The notes below the pieces were generated by a model. The model was not told the origin of the DNA, searched no databases, and saw only the letters and a program-made list of their open reading frames with translations. From positions 24,118,001 to 24,182,000 of the forward strand of contig OZ231127.1 in assembly GCA_965153355.1 (NCBI GenBank): 64,000 bases of DNA, read 5' to 3'. Numbering within the stretch: the first letter of the stretch is position 1; every line of letters begins with the position of its first letter. Both the position numbers and the translations under genes were made by a program. Of this stretch, positions 38,004-50,660 are shown one piece after another. This DNA comes from Flaccisagitta enflata. Lineage: Eukaryota > Chaetognatha > Sagittoidea > Aphragmophora.

Positions 38004-39137
38004 CCCTCTGCCGTATGAATCCCTTCCAGCTTGCTCTTCCTCCTCTTCATCTTCTCCTGGCTCTGTTGTTTCATCCCTGCTTCCTTGAATCACTGACGCC
38101 GCCGCAGATGCTGACGCAGATGCTGACGCAGATGCCGCCACCGCAGCCGCCGTCATTGCAGAAGTCATCATTGCAGCTTGAGGTATCATTTCTTTAGTCT
38201 TATTCAATTGCTTCAACCTCGCGTCAAATTTGGATGCCGCGTCAATTTTTGACGCCGCGTCAATTTTGGTCCATTTACCGGCTGAGATTGTGGCGTACGA
38301 GGAGGTGAATGGACCGGAAGCGGAAGAGGAAGAGGCAGAGCAGGCGCCGACGGAATTCGTCGACGTGAATCTCCCACGCGTCACTTCTCTCATTCTTTCG
38401 TCATTATATTCCGTTCCTTCGTCTCTTCCTTTCAATATTCTCACTCCTCCTCCCTCTCTTCCTTCGTCTCCTTTTCCTCCTCTCTCTCCTTCCTCCATTT
38501 TCTCTACGACCCTTTTCCTTTCGATCTCGATCGCTGAGCGGCCTTCACCACGATGACGACGCATCTCCCATTCCTCGTCTCCCTCTTCCTCTTCCTCTTC
38601 CTCTTCCTTCGCAGATGACGCCATCGTTGACTCAGCAACCGCAGCCGCGGCAGCAGCGCCGACAGCAGCCGCAGCTGCAGCGCCGACAGCAGCAGTCATC
38701 GAGGTGGAAGCAGTCAACGAGGGTACCGGCGATTGTCTAAACGCCGTTTCCGATGTTTTGACGCGATTTGGTGCGACGATACTTTTCGAGACGATGCCGT
38801 TGTTTCTGTGCTGATTGTGCTGATTGTGCTGGTGGTGCTGATTACTGTGCTGGTGGTGCTGATTACTGGGCTGATTGTGCTGAATATTGCGCTGACGATT
38901 CGTTTGGTTTTGCGCGTGTCGTTGAGGATGCAGTTGTTGAGGAAGTTGTTGACGGTGAAGCGGAGATGTGAAACAACCGGAAGAAATGACGCTGCTTTGA
39001 GACGCTGCCGCAAACGCGGGCGATAGAGACGGGGATGTTCTTCCGTCGACGATGGCGGAAGAAGGAAGGGAAGGAGAATGCGCAGAAGCAGGTTGACGAG
39101 GAGTTTCTTGCGCCATCTTGTTCTGCGCTGATACCAT
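38004..39137 (-). CDS. First coding exon of a low-complexity, putative transcriptional regulator (Eh1 gene)
   Basis: An open frame of 378 codons runs to a strong donor (GGG|GTAAGT, GT at 38003-38002). The protein segment is Ser/Pro/Gln-rich at first, His/Gln/Asn-rich around residues 62-112, has two poly-Ala stretches around 148-168, a poly-Glu stretch near 177-190, a charged Arg/Glu/Gly region, a short duplicated KIDAAS unit, and a second Ala/Ser tract before a Glu-rich end. There is an in-frame stop upstream of the Met at 39137. The next Met at 39116 has a better context (AAGATGG) and may be the real start. A candidate acceptor at 39415-39416 (TTTTTTTCAG) could make 39414-39138 untranslated sequence of the same exon. 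Such homopolymer tracts are typical of animal transcription factors; no folded domain is visible here. Splice phase at the donor is 0, matching the next exon. Confidence 0.62.
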
Positions 39138-39627
39138 CGATCGATCGATCGAGTCTCTCGGAGGCGTTTGTGTTTACGTTTAATAAAGTCAATTATCTGT
39201 CATTTATCGATTGCAGATCCAGAGATTGAAAGAAGATGCATATGAATTGGCTTCAACCAGGTCCGTTTGAATAAAAGCTATGGAAAGCGTTTTAAGATTT
39301 ATATTTGGCCCAACGGCAGAGGAGATTGTTTGAGAGATTTTTCGGAGGAAAGACAAGCTGATAGCGACGCTGTGTCCGGCGATCGAAAGAGGCTCGGGAG
39401 AACCAAGTCCTAATCTGAAAAAAACGGAATACGCGTTTTCAAAATCTTTACGAAACACTTTTAGACGAGCTTCGGCACGCGTTCATATGCGAAAAAAACC
39501 GACATGTATTTCTAAAGGGTATATCGGACGAGAGCGATAAAAAAACATATCTGTTGACTTGGAATGGAATAATTTCTCTGTTGGAAACGCGATTGATACA
39601 TCACAATAGTCCATAAAATAGTCCATT

Positions 39628-39628
39628 T

Positions 39629-39727
<99 letters not shown>

Positions 39728-39744
39728 GAGACAGAGACAGAGAC

Positions 39745-39775
<31 letters not shown>

Positions 39776-39795
39776 CAGAGAGACAGAGAGAAGGA
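39628..39795 (+). repeat. (GA)n and (GACAGA)n
   Basis: About 45 GA units, then GACAGA units. Confidence 0.9.
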
Positions 39796-39999
39796 ATTCC
39801 GAGCAATCGAATGGAATCGAATGGAAAGCTCTTACTCTTAGTTTTCTAAACATCGGAACAACTAGACTGAAGAGAGATACTTGATTAAAATGCTGAAGTC
39901 AAGATTGAAGTTACGCGATGATGATAAGGAAGGACAATGAAACAGAGGAAAATCGCGATCTTCTCCTTGACTCTTGGCGCCGACAGCAATGATTCCAAC

Positions 40000-40360
40000 G
40001 AAGAGTCTTTTCTTTCATTTTCTTCTATTTCATTTTGTTTATTTTTTCTTATTCCATATTTTTTTTTTCTTTTTCATTTTCATTTTCATTTTCGTTTTCT
40101 TTTTCTTTTCATTTTTTTTCTTTCTTTTCTTTCTTTTTTTTTTTCTTTCCTTCTTTTTTTTTCTTTTTTTTTTTTTTTTTGGTTTTCCTTCTCATTTTTT
40201 CTTCTTTTCTCTTTCACTAACCTCTCTTTTTCTTTCATTTTCTTCTATTTCATTTTCTTTATTTTTTCTTCTTCCGCATCATCTTTTCTTTCTTTTTCTT
40301 TTTCTTTTTCATTTTCTTTTTCTTTTTCTTTTCATTTTTTTTTCTTTCATTTACTTTTAA
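40000..40360 (+). repeat. T-rich pyrimidine tract with TTTTC/TTTCA units
   Basis: TTTTCA and TTTTTC units alternate with T-runs; no gene. Confidence 0.8.
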
Positions 40361-40638
40361 ACTTGTTGAATTGTTCAACCAAATGAGAAAGAAGAAAGGC
40401 AAAACTGTGGAATTAACGCAATCTCACCATTCCAATTTACCCAGAGTTCTATTTTCTTCGTGTCCTCGTATCCCGATAAAGATTCCGTTTCGAGGACCGC
40501 GGACCTGGTGGAAGTTGGCTGCTTTCCATCAATCCTCGAAACTGCGAATTGCTACGAATTGCTTGCTTGCTTTCTTGCTTGTAAATTCATTAATGGAAGT
40601 TACATGCATAGAAGCTATGGAAAGAGTCGGTGGCATTT

Positions 40639-40886
40639 TAGTTGCGGACACGCAAATCTATAAGAGGCTTTATCCGTCCGTCCGTCGGTCCATCCGTCCG
40701 TCGGTCCATCCGTCCGTCTGAGAGCACGAGTCGAAAAGTGAGAAAAACGAGCGTTTTAGAACCTTTTTGAGTATATGTCTGTGTTCAAAAGGGGGTTGAG
40801 TGGGGCGTTGGGTCTGGATGGGGGTTAGCCGCCCCTGCCCACCCGTCCGCAACGATATTGTGAGTTGTGACCCCGCGTCACTTGTT
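40639..40886 (-). mobile_element. HINE-like element, CAAGTGAC subfamily
   Basis: TAGTTGCGGACACGCAAATC, TATAAGAGGCTTTATCCG, GGTCCATCCGTCC core and CACCCGTCCGCAACGATATT then GACCCCGCGTCACTTGTT. Confidence 0.62.
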
Positions 40887-41355
40887 GTTGAGCGCACGCA
40901 CGCACTTGCTAGTTTGATCGCTTCCGTCCATCGACATTCGCCCGGAGTTGGTGAGTGCTCTTATAGAGCATACGCACGCTGGCCTGACTGACGCGATAAT
41001 ACAGTCGGCTGTCTGCGTGTCTCTTTGAACTGTCTCGTCTGACCATTTAAGAGCAAGTCCAAGACGCTGTCACTCAAATTCTTGGTTCCGAGTCGGCGTA
41101 GAGAGAATCTTCAAAGCGAATGAGAGGCGGAAAAGAAGGATTTTCTGTGTCGGCGACATCTTGAATAATTGTCCACCTTCCTCTTTTTTTCTTTGTCTCC
41201 CTTGCTTGCTCGTTTTCCTGTTTTCCTTTTTTTGTTTCCTACACTTTTTCGTTTCATGCTCATCAATCATACTTGCTTGGGTTTTTTTTTCATTGTTTCC
41301 TTGACCATAGATTACTGACAACCTGAGAGTGTGTCACTGTATGTGTGAGCGTGTG

Positions 41356-41491
<136 letters not shown>

Positions 41492-41917
41492 ATCCATGTG
41501 TCTTAGTGACCTTGTGTCTGACCGTGTACCTGAGCTGAGCATGCCTGTCTTTGACTGTGTGTGCATGTCTGTATGTGAGTACTTACGGCCAAGTGCATGT
41601 GTTACTGTTTGTGTTTGTTTATGAAAGTGTGTGAACGTTTGCAATCACAACTTTTTCTTCCACCCGTCCATTGACAGTCAATTACGGATTAGTGCTTTTT
41701 TTCTTTGCTCCGAGTCAAAACTCGACAGATAAAAAATAAAAGGGAATTGATCTTTTTTTTCCTCCTCCAATCCAAATGTCAACTTTTAAAGTGTCAAAAT
41801 TCGAAGAAAAAGTGTCGTCAAACTCTTTTCGCCCTTTCCCCTTCTCGTCTTTCTTTTTTAAAAACTTCTTTCTTCTCTTTTCCAAAGATTCTTCTTCATA
41901 TTTCTTCCATCCTTTCT

Positions 41918-42785
<868 letters not shown>

Positions 42786-42789
42786 TGCC

Positions 42790-43405
42790 TCCATATCTAC
42801 CTGTCAGTCGGAATATAGGTGAGGACCGTGTCCTTCTGTCTGTCGGTCGGTACAACTCATTCGCTCTACGATGCTTCGTGGTATTGTTCTTTTTTGGGTT
42901 CCGTTTCCACCGAATTCATATTTTTTTTCTTTACCCATACTTTCAATTTTTTATTCGGTAAGACGGCGTTCTTCCGGGGGCAACATTTGTGTTTCAACGG
43001 GAATCAAAGTCAATAATTAGAAATGATTGAAATTGAATGAATAAACTAAAATAGATATTGAGATATATCATAGTTGATATTTTTTTGCATTACTTGCATT
43101 AAAGCATGAAATAGAACCACATATAGCTAAAATTGATAGAGAAAATATATTGCAAATTACTGAAAATTTCATTTTTGGTAACTGACAAAGGGCCTATTGA
43201 AATTCTAAGATTGCATAGAAAATGACACAGAGAGAAAATGCAAAATTTCCCTTCATTTGAGTTTTAGATTTTCAACGACAAGAACAAACCAAAAAATAAA
43301 AAAAAAACTTAATAAAAACCTTGATTATTTTGTTTTCCTCATATGAATTGCATACTCAAAGTTACAGTGGGTCCCTGCCTCATGGGTCCCATTGGGACTG
43401 AAGAT
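42790..43405. other. Unassigned AT-rich DNA
   Basis: No repeat or coding signal recognised. Confidence 0.35.
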
Positions 43406-43408
43406 TTT

Positions 43409-43543
43409 TAGTCGCGGACACGCGACTCTATAAGCCACTTTGTCGGTCGGTCTGTCGGTCGGTCCGTAACAAAGTCACTTTTTGAGGTTTTCCGCTCCTG
43501 CCCACCCGTCCGCGACTAATGCTGCCGTGTATTTGGCCTTGTT
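43409..43543 (-). mobile_element. HINE-like element
   Basis: TAGTCGCGGACACGCGACTC, TATAAGCCACTTTGTCGG, GGTC core and GCCCACCCGTCCGCGACTAA, GCCGTGTATTTGGCCTTGTT. GTCGCGGAC matches GTCCGCGAC. Confidence 0.66.
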
Positions 43544-43889
43544 CACCTTTATCTCAGGATTACCTTTAAAGAGAGGTAAAATCACATTAAAAACTATCAT
43601 TTGGGACCTTAAAATGCTGACCTTTACTAATGGGGAACCTTTAAAACCGAGGCTGTTATTGCAAGGTTCCACTTTACTTATGAGGTCAGAATATGAAAAA
43701 AGTGTATACAAAAGCATTCTTGCACCATTAATGTCCAGAAAATAATGCAAAAAGTTTGGTGAAACACTTTATTTTCCTTCAAAAATTTGCCGTCGTAAGG
43801 ATTTTGAATATGTAAAGTTCGCTACACAGCTGGCATAATGAAGTAAGGGTGAGCATCGACGATGACATAGCAAGTGACTTAGCTAGTTT

Positions 43890-43975
43890 AGTAATTTGGC
43901 CAAGGCAGTGATAAGAAGTTCACTGCTAGTATCAGTCGCAATGTGTCATTGAGTCGCATGGACGCAACTTAAAGT
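43890..43975 (+). mobile_element. Degenerate HINE-like remnant
   Basis: GGCAGTGATAAG is followed by CATTGAGTCGCATGGACGCA ACTTAAA. Both ends are weak. Confidence 0.2.
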
Positions 43976-44360
43976 TCAATAAAAATTTGTAATGTGCTAG
44001 GCAGGGTGCCGTTACTGAAAGATTTCTACTGTTTTGTTTTTTTCTGGGTCTTCAATAAACTTACTCAAATGGGATACCATTTGACCATCGGTAATTGCAT
44101 TCCATTTAATTCAAATGTATGGAGTTTTTTTCGACGATTTATCCTAATTGATTCAGGCGAAATTCAACATCCGTGTAGATTTTTTGTTAATGTCGCTTTT
44201 TATTTCGATAGTTTTTAAATCACCGGATCCGAAGCGCGACGACAAGGTCGTAAATCAGCGAAACGTAAAAATTGACAGAAAAAAGGAAATGTTTGGAACT
44301 GTATTTTTTAATAGTGGTGAGTCGGGCGGCCTTTTCACTCGGAGACAGCGGTAAGGAATC

Positions 44361-44528
44361 AGGAGAGGGAAGAGGAAGAAAACCAACGCCGACGAAGTCA
44401 ACGACGATGAAGAAGACGACGACGTCAACAAAGACGAAGGAGAAAGTATTGACGACGTAGACGAAGAAATGAACGACGACAACGAAAACGACGACGTGAG
44501 ACGACGAGAAAGGAGGCAAATTATGTGA
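44361..44528 (+). other. Degenerate GAC/GAA tract with an acidic open frame
   Basis: After a CAG at 44358-44361 an open frame of 55 codons has a basic start (RRGKRKKT) followed by an Asp/Glu/Asn-rich stretch and RRRERRQIM before TGA. A strong donor (GCG|GTAAGG at 44351) lies just upstream. It may be a real nuclear acidic exon or a decayed trinucleotide repeat; a similar GAC/GAT tract follows at 44605-44705. Confidence 0.25.
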
Positions 44529-44796
44529 TGCTAAAACGGTTCCATTTCAAATGCTTAAAAAACGGTATTGTGTATACGACAATGGAGATGGGAAAAGAAG
44601 TTTAGCCTTTAGGTTGATGACAGCGACAACAACGACGATGGTGATAGTAACGACGACGGTGATGCTGACGTTGACGATGACGACGACGACGACGATGAAG
44701 ATGATAAAGATAAATTCTGGACGGCGGCGTCGTTGGTAGACGACGCCTCAACACCTAATCTCTCTCCTCGAATCGATTGATGTGCGCCAGAGTGAG

Positions 44797-44928
<132 letters not shown>

Positions 44929-45083
44929 AGAATTTCCATTCAATTTGTTTCTAATTCCGTTTTTTATTCCTTTTTAATTCTATCTTCTTCTTCATTTCAT
45001 TTTTGCCTCCTTGCGGGATTTCCTTCCATTCGGACGTGAGGCTCACTTTTTCCACCCCGAATCTTACGCAGAGTAAGTGAAAA

Positions 45084-45087
<4 letters not shown>

Positions 45088-45180
<93 letters not shown>

Positions 45181-45207
45181 CAGACAGACAGACAGACAGA
45201 CAGAGAC
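45088..45207 (+). repeat. (GA)n and (CAGA)n
   Basis: About 45 GA units then six CAGA-type units. Confidence 0.9.
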
Positions 45208-45421
45208 AGAGACGATCGTCAAACAAAACTATTTTCAATTAATTGCAATGGAACAGAACTCTATAATACTCAATTCGACGCATATACATAGTTGATGCCT
45301 GATGGCAAAGCCTCCTCTGTCAGCGTCATTTAATGATCCATATTCAGACTTCTTACGCGTTTCGTTCGGGTGAGCATCCTAGCCTGCGCTAACGCGTCTG
45401 TGAATGTTCAATAGTAGTTTT

Positions 45422-45612
45422 TCAGCGGCGCCCCAAAAGGGTCAATGATCTATGCTTTCGCACATAATATGGGGAATTTTCGCCTTCTCCTTCTCCTTCC
45501 TCTTCTTCTCCTTCTCCGCCCCCCCCCCCTTGGGCGCCGGAGAGGAAGAGAAGGAGACAATTCCTCATGTGTAAAAGCATAGATCATCGACCCCTTTAGA
45601 ACTGCTGCCTTG
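45422..45612. mobile_element. Foldback element, CTATGC variant, short
   Basis: CAGCGGCGCCCCAAAAGGGT, CAATGATCTATGCTTTC and GGGGAATTTTC at the left are mirrored by GACAATTCCTC, AAAGCATAGATCATCGACCC and TAGAACTGCTG at the right around a C-run. Confidence 0.5.
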
Positions 45613-45662
45613 CTCCCTCTCTCAACTTTAATCACGAAAAAAATAATAGTCGCAAAAGCGTT

Positions 45663-46107
45663 AGATGGTCAGCGGTACCCGTGCCCTGCTTAAGTAGGTT
45701 GTGGTTGAAGTTGAGGGGGGAGCAGGGCAGCGGCCCTGAAGGGGTCGATGACCTATGCCTTCACACACATGGGGAGTTTTTCCTTCTTCATGTCCGCACC
45801 CCCCCTCCCCCAGCCTCCAGGCCCATATCTCAGCCTGAAGGCCCATATCCCAGCCTCCAGGCCCAAATCCCATTCTTGAGGCCCAAATCCCTAGAGAGTG
45901 GAATCTGGGCCTTGGGATTGGGATCTAGGCCTTGAGGGTGGGATTTGGGCCTCAAGACTGGGATTAGGGCCTGGAGGCTGGGATATGGGCCTCCAGGCTG
46001 AGGTATGGGCCTGGAGGCTGGGGGAGGGCGGGTACGGACATGAAGAAGGAGAAAACTTCCCATATGTGTGAAAGCATAGGTCATCGGCCCCTTCGGGGCC
46101 GCTGCCC
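45663..46107. mobile_element. Foldback element, CTATGC variant, long palindrome
   Basis: Outer arm GGTCAGCGGTACCCGTGCCC, then inverted ends GGGCAGCGGCCCTGAAGGGG (45725) and CCCCTTCGGGGCCGCTGCCC (46088). Almost the whole 380 bases fold on themselves, including the ~21-bp core units (CAGGCCCATATCTCAGCCTG). Confidence 0.6.
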
Positions 46108-46319
46108 AAAAGGGTGGAAAAGAAAATTTGTGGCTCAGCTATGCGTACGATAATGAAGAAGCAATTTAAGTGTCGACGCCTGGTAGTCTTGCTCTCGATA
46201 AATAGCCAGTAAATACGGAACTAGCTACGGCCCGTACATGCGTGGCGTGGAAACTTGGGTCTCATGGCTAAGTTTCCACGGATGCTGAACAACACCCACC
46301 AATACTTGCTGACCAACAG

Positions 46320-46395
46320 TCTGTGGAAACGCCACGCCATTACGCCACGCCATTACGCCACGTCATGACGCCACATTATGACGCCAGAGCAACTT
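46320..46395 (+). repeat. ACGCCATT minisatellite
   Basis: CACGCCATTACGC repeats about five times with drift to CACGTCATGACGC. Confidence 0.6.
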
Positions 46396-46431
46396 TCATT
46401 CTTTTTTTTTTGTTCAATTTTCATAAATTCT

Positions 46432-46485
46432 TTCATTCATTTATTCATTCATTCATTCATTCATTCATTCATTCATTCATTCATT
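46432..46485 (+). repeat. (ATTC)n microsatellite
   Basis: About 12 units. Confidence 0.88.
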
Positions 46486-46517
46486 TCTTTATCTACTTAC
46501 GTAGTTACACCACGCTA

Positions 46518-46551
46518 TGACGTCATATAATGCTATTACTTCATGACGTCA
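46518..46551. promoter_or_regulatory. Pair of perfect CRE palindromes
   Basis: TGACGTCA occurs at 46518-46525 and 46544-46551, 26 bases apart, each inside a longer palindrome (TATGACGTCATA and ATGACGTCAT). This is the CREB/ATF site. No gene is adjacent, so function is unknown. Confidence 0.4.
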
Positions 46552-46867
46552 TACTATGAAATGACGGCATTTTAACACTATACCACAGTACAGTATACTA
46601 CATTCTAACAGTATACTACAAGGTTCTGCCCGTCCATGAAGCAAACGTCTCATTCACGAATATAAAAATCAAATGGAACGGTTATGAAAGAACTATTGGT
46701 GTAACTGAATTTAACCGTGTTCTACGTTATATTATGTACATGTTGTCATGCACAATCTTGTAAAGGTAAGATGGAGCACGAGACTGTTGCTCTGTTGGGT
46801 TTGTTTCACATGATGACTACCTATTTTCTACACGGGCTAATTTTTGGCGCACAACAAAAATTCTCTG

Positions 46868-47123
46868 TTTGCCGGTTACACGGCTACCCTAGCCCAGTCA
46901 CGTGCGGGTGAGCAGGGGCCGTATTTGATGTCACTCCATCATTTGGGCAGGAGCAGTGAGGCCAAAGACCGCAAAACCCAAAAAAAGTAGTGTTACGGAC
47001 AGATGGACCGACGGACCGACGGACCAAGGGACCAACAGACCAACGGACCGACGGACCAATGGACCAACGGACCGACGGATGGACCGACAAAGTGGGGTGT
47101 AGAGTCGCGTAGCACACGACTAA
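46868..47123 (+). mobile_element. HINE-like element
   Basis: GCCGGTTACACGGCTACCC, AGTCACGTGCGGGTGAGCAG, GGGCAGGAGCAGTGAGGCC, a core of about fifteen GACC/AACC/GGAC units and GGGGTGTAGAGTCGCGTAGC, ACACGACTAAAA. Confidence 0.62.
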
Positions 47124-47149
47124 AAAAAATGTTTTTTAAACTTATCAAA

Positions 47150-47302
47150 AACATGGCTAACCATGCATTTTGGCAGGAGCAGTGATGCAAAAATCGCCTG
47201 CAATTGCAAAAGAATAATAAAACAAAGTAAATGGAGTAAAGTTTGACCGATAAATGGATTGACAGACGGGTGAACAAAGTGGGCTGTAGAGTTGACGGGA
47301 TG
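47150..47302 (+). mobile_element. HINE-like remnant next to the previous copy
   Basis: CATGGCTAACCATGCATTTT, GGCAGGAGCAGTGATGC, GACAGACGGGTGAAC and AAAGTGGGCTGTAGAGTTGA. The terminal hairpin is decayed. Confidence 0.35.
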
Positions 47303-47818
47303 GCGGTGAAGGATTGATTTGTCATAAATATTGCACGTAGGAGGCTCAACCATGGAATCTGTAGCCCAGAAGAAAATGGCCTTGAACAAAATAGTTATCA
47401 AGGGGTGAGATTAAACCCCCTAAGTTGCTAGGGGGAGAACCCCCAGTCAACCCTGAGCAACCCAAGCTAGGGGACGAGCTACAACTTAAGATTTCTGAGG
47501 CTGAAAGCGCATCTCATTTTGAAAAAAACTCGCCCCCTGAGTCATTGAAGGAGCAAATCACCACTGATTTAGGCGTTCTTGGTTTTGTTCAACGGAGATT
47601 CGATTTCTCTCGCGGTCGGCTTTTACTAAACAATATAATTTTTTTCTTAGGGGCCCTTAGGGGCCCCCAGAAAAGCCCTTATTGAGAATCTTTTTTTGAA
47701 AAAAAAAGTGGGGTGCAATCAATAGGAAATTGTTTGATTTGCCTAGATCCAAAATCTTGTATTTTCGCTTTTTTCAAAAAACTTTTAAAATTTTTGTGTC
47801 GCGCGTCAGGGACTTTGA

Positions 47819-47848
47819 AACAAGCCCAAGAGGGCAACAGTCGCGCCA
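47819..47848 (+). mobile_element. HINE-like 5' end only
   Basis: AACAAGCCCAAGAGGGC (hairpin GCCC/GGGC) then AACAGTCGCGCC, as in 1519-1923 read on minus. A possible decayed 3' end lies near 48300-48390. Confidence 0.3.
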
Positions 47849-48018
47849 TTTCTAAATTAATAAAGCTGAAGAGACCATCAACGTCGCATTTGGAAGATTT
47901 TTTGAATATCTTTCTAATGGTCATCGACTTTATTTAGTCCAAGCCTTGGGTTCAACAGAAAAAAGCGAACCAAAATGTTTGATTTTTTTTTTGTCATAGT
48001 TACGCTGTTTGCCAGGGA

Positions 48019-48125
48019 ACGAATGAATGAATGAATGAATGAATAGAATGAATGAATGAATGAATGAATGAATGAATGAATGAATGAATGAATGAGCGAG
48101 TGAGTGAGTGAATTAATGAATGACA
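48019..48125 (+). repeat. (GAAT)n microsatellite
   Basis: About 19 units, then GAGT variants. Confidence 0.88.
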
Positions 48126-49095
48126 AGTGCAGTATTATCACTTAGTATATCCGACATAATTATTGGAAAATGAAAAAAGTGTCAAAAACATATTGAAACA
48201 TATTGAAAAATCGAGAGATAACCGGGAGTTACAATATTGATACGGATAAGGATGCAGGGCAAGAATTCATGTTTTGACACTTTTTACTCGTGGATGGATA
48301 GACTAACGGACTGAGGGACAAATAAGTGGACGGAAAAAGCCTCTTATGAATGAACAAATATATAATTGAATGAAAATAGTCGCAAGCATACGACACATGG
48401 ACGAAAAACAGAGCGTGATGAGGCGCCAAAAGCAAAAGAAAAATTTAGCACCCCCCTACAGCCATACTGGCTGACTGAAATTTTCCATTGAAAGTCATTT
48501 TGAGTAACTAAGGGGAATACAAATGAAGAAGGGAGTTGTTTTCAAATCAAGAAGGGAGTTGTTTTCTTTAGGATCCTTTTTGTAGAATCCACTTTTAACT
48601 TACTGCTTAAGTCATGGTGTACACGAACAGGAAGTTTTGGTTTCACTTTACTTTCTGCTTGATAATCATTATCATAATGTTAGGATAGACTTGGTTGTTT
48701 TTCATTACTAAAGATAGTTGTGATGGGTCCGGATTAAACACCAGTGAGAGCTCCAAAGGCTTTCATCCTTAAGTAAAGTAGGGTTGAGTGGTAATGTTGT
48801 CCAACTTTCATAGATTCATAATCAAAAAATATTATTGAGATATCAGTTAAATATTTTTTATATATTGTATAAGGTGTTTTAACAATATTTGAATTCCTTA
48901 GAAAAATAGTGAACAAAATTTCAAAAGATTGTTAGGTGAAATTATATTATGTTCTCAGTAAAGAAAATTTTGCATTTTTAAGAACATGACCCTTATCTTA
49001 TATGTTTTAAAAAAAAACCATGTTCTTGGAAATGCAAATTTCTTTATTTCTATGCAATGATATAATTTCACCTGACAGATGAGATAATAAAAATA
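48126..49095. other. Unassigned AT-rich DNA
   Basis: A 23-base duplication (AAGAAGGGAGTTGTTTTC) occurs at 48524 and 48549; otherwise nothing recognised. Confidence 0.35.
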
Positions 49096-49098
49096 TTT

Positions 49099-49260
49099 TA
49101 GTCGCAACGCGACTCTATTGTTTCCGGTCTGTCCGTCCGTCATTTGCCTGTCCGTGTCCATTACTTTTTTGCTTTTTCGTCTTGCCCTTACTGCTTAAAA
49201 AAATGGTGGAAATATGGCTCCTGGCTGCCTACCACCTGACAGGCAGTATGTATCCGGTTT
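49099..49260 (-). mobile_element. HINE-like element, diverged
   Basis: TAGTCGCAACGCGACTCTAT hairpin, TCCG core, and GTATGTATCCGG at the far end; the GGGCAGGGGC half is not recognisable. Confidence 0.4.
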
Positions 49261-49461
49261 TTTTTAAAAATCTTCTTTTCTATACTTTTTTTCAATATAT
49301 TATGTACATCAAATTTGTATAAAAATTCATTGTTCATCACTTAAAAAATGTTTTTTTTAAACAAAAAAAATTATAAAAAATTTATATAAAAAATACTTTA
49401 AAAAATTGTAGTGACCCGTGAAACTTCTTCTTCCCATACACTGCGTCTTAAGCTTTAGAAA

Positions 49462-49643
49462 AACAAGGCCGGATGCATGGTTGTCGAAGTCGCGTGCTGG
49501 TGGGCAGGGGCCATATTTGAGGTCACTAGACCATTTACGCAGTAGCAGTGACGTCACAGAATAAAAAAACATAAAAGAAAGTAAAGTGTGTCCGACCAAC
49601 CGACGGACAAAGCGGGGTGTAGAGTCGCGTGCACGCGACTAAA
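49462..49643 (+). mobile_element. HINE-like element
   Basis: AACAAGGCCGGATGCATGGT, AGTCGCGTGCTGGTGGGCAG, GAGCAGTGA-like block, short GACC core, AAGCGGGGTGTAGAGTCGCG, TGCACGCGACTAAAAA. GTCGCGTGC matches GCACGCGAC. Confidence 0.66.
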
Positions 49644-49702
49644 AATTCAAAAGATAAACCTTTTTTTCAAATCACTGAAACATGGAGGGTAATACCCGTT
49701 TT

Positions 49703-49960
49703 TGGGCAGCGGCCCCAAAGGGCCGATGTCCTGTAGGACACAGGGGTGAACCGTTACGTACGTGTGACATTACATCCCCCCCCCCGAAGCTTCTCAAGCC
49801 TCATATTCTCATTGAATGACATGGGAAATCGATAAAATGCAAACTTCCCATTGAATAACATGGACAATTGATGAAAAATGAAAGAACTATGAAATTTCCA
49901 TTGAACAACAAGGCAAATTGATGAGAAATTGAAAAAAGGAAAATTCCCACTCAAATTCCT
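49703..49960. mobile_element. Foldback element, GGCCCC-end family, right end missing
   Basis: GGGCAGCGGCCCCAAAGGGC, GTCCTGTAGGACACAGGGG at 49705, then AT-rich units with CCATTGAATAACATGG; no right-hand inverted end is found. Confidence 0.45.
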
Positions 49961-50107
49961 TGTACATATCACATCAACGTTCTGCCAAAATCTTGTCAGA
50001 ATTGATTTTGCGAGTAGACATGACTTTAATTATACCATAGGAACTTGGAAAGTGCTTGGAGCACGAGTTTTGTGGAAATCGTCATCGTGGGCCCTGCCTA
50101 AAAGACA

Positions 50108-50190
50108 GGAAGGAAGAGGAAGAGGAGGAGGAGGAGGAGGAGGAGGAGGAGGAGGAGGAGGAGGAGGAGGAGGAGGAGGAGGAGAAGAAG
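50108..50190 (+). repeat. (GGA)n microsatellite
   Basis: About 26 units. Confidence 0.88.
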
Positions 50191-50549
50191 GAGCATCAAG
50201 TGTTGACCATAAGTGGCCACGCCATCAAACAACAGCCGTGGTTACGGACCGTGGTAACGGGAAGTGCCCACCCATGTTGTTTTTGAAAGTTGCTACTGAA
50301 ACTTTTTTTATCAGTCACCACTTTGGTCCGTGGAAACGGCCCGTAATTGGGGGGGTTTCCACGGCCCCCAAATCGAGAGCAAGAATACCTCGTCGACGCA
50401 CACATTTCCTTGATATGTTTTAAACAATTCGGGGGAACACAATAAGCAATGCGCTTCTTAGATGACTTTCTTTCTCCAACACATTGTGTGTCAATTGACC
50501 CAACTCCCCGCAATTATCGATAATGAAATGTTACTGCTAATGAAGTTGT

Positions 50550-50660
<111 letters not shown>

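Noticed and set aside
39204-39414. Terminal exon of a second gene just upstream of the Eh1 gene
   Set aside because: The stop would lie only about 70 bases before the next start codon; more likely an untranslated part of the same exon or a chance frame.
45600-45740. tRNA-derived SINE in the GGTCAGCGGTACCCG arm
   Set aside because: No convincing pair of RNA polymerase III boxes at proper spacing; the arm is better explained as part of the foldback element.
47425-47685. 86-codon frame that reads like a protein
   Set aside because: No splice or start context, sense and antisense frames both open nearby, and HINE-like remnants on both sides.
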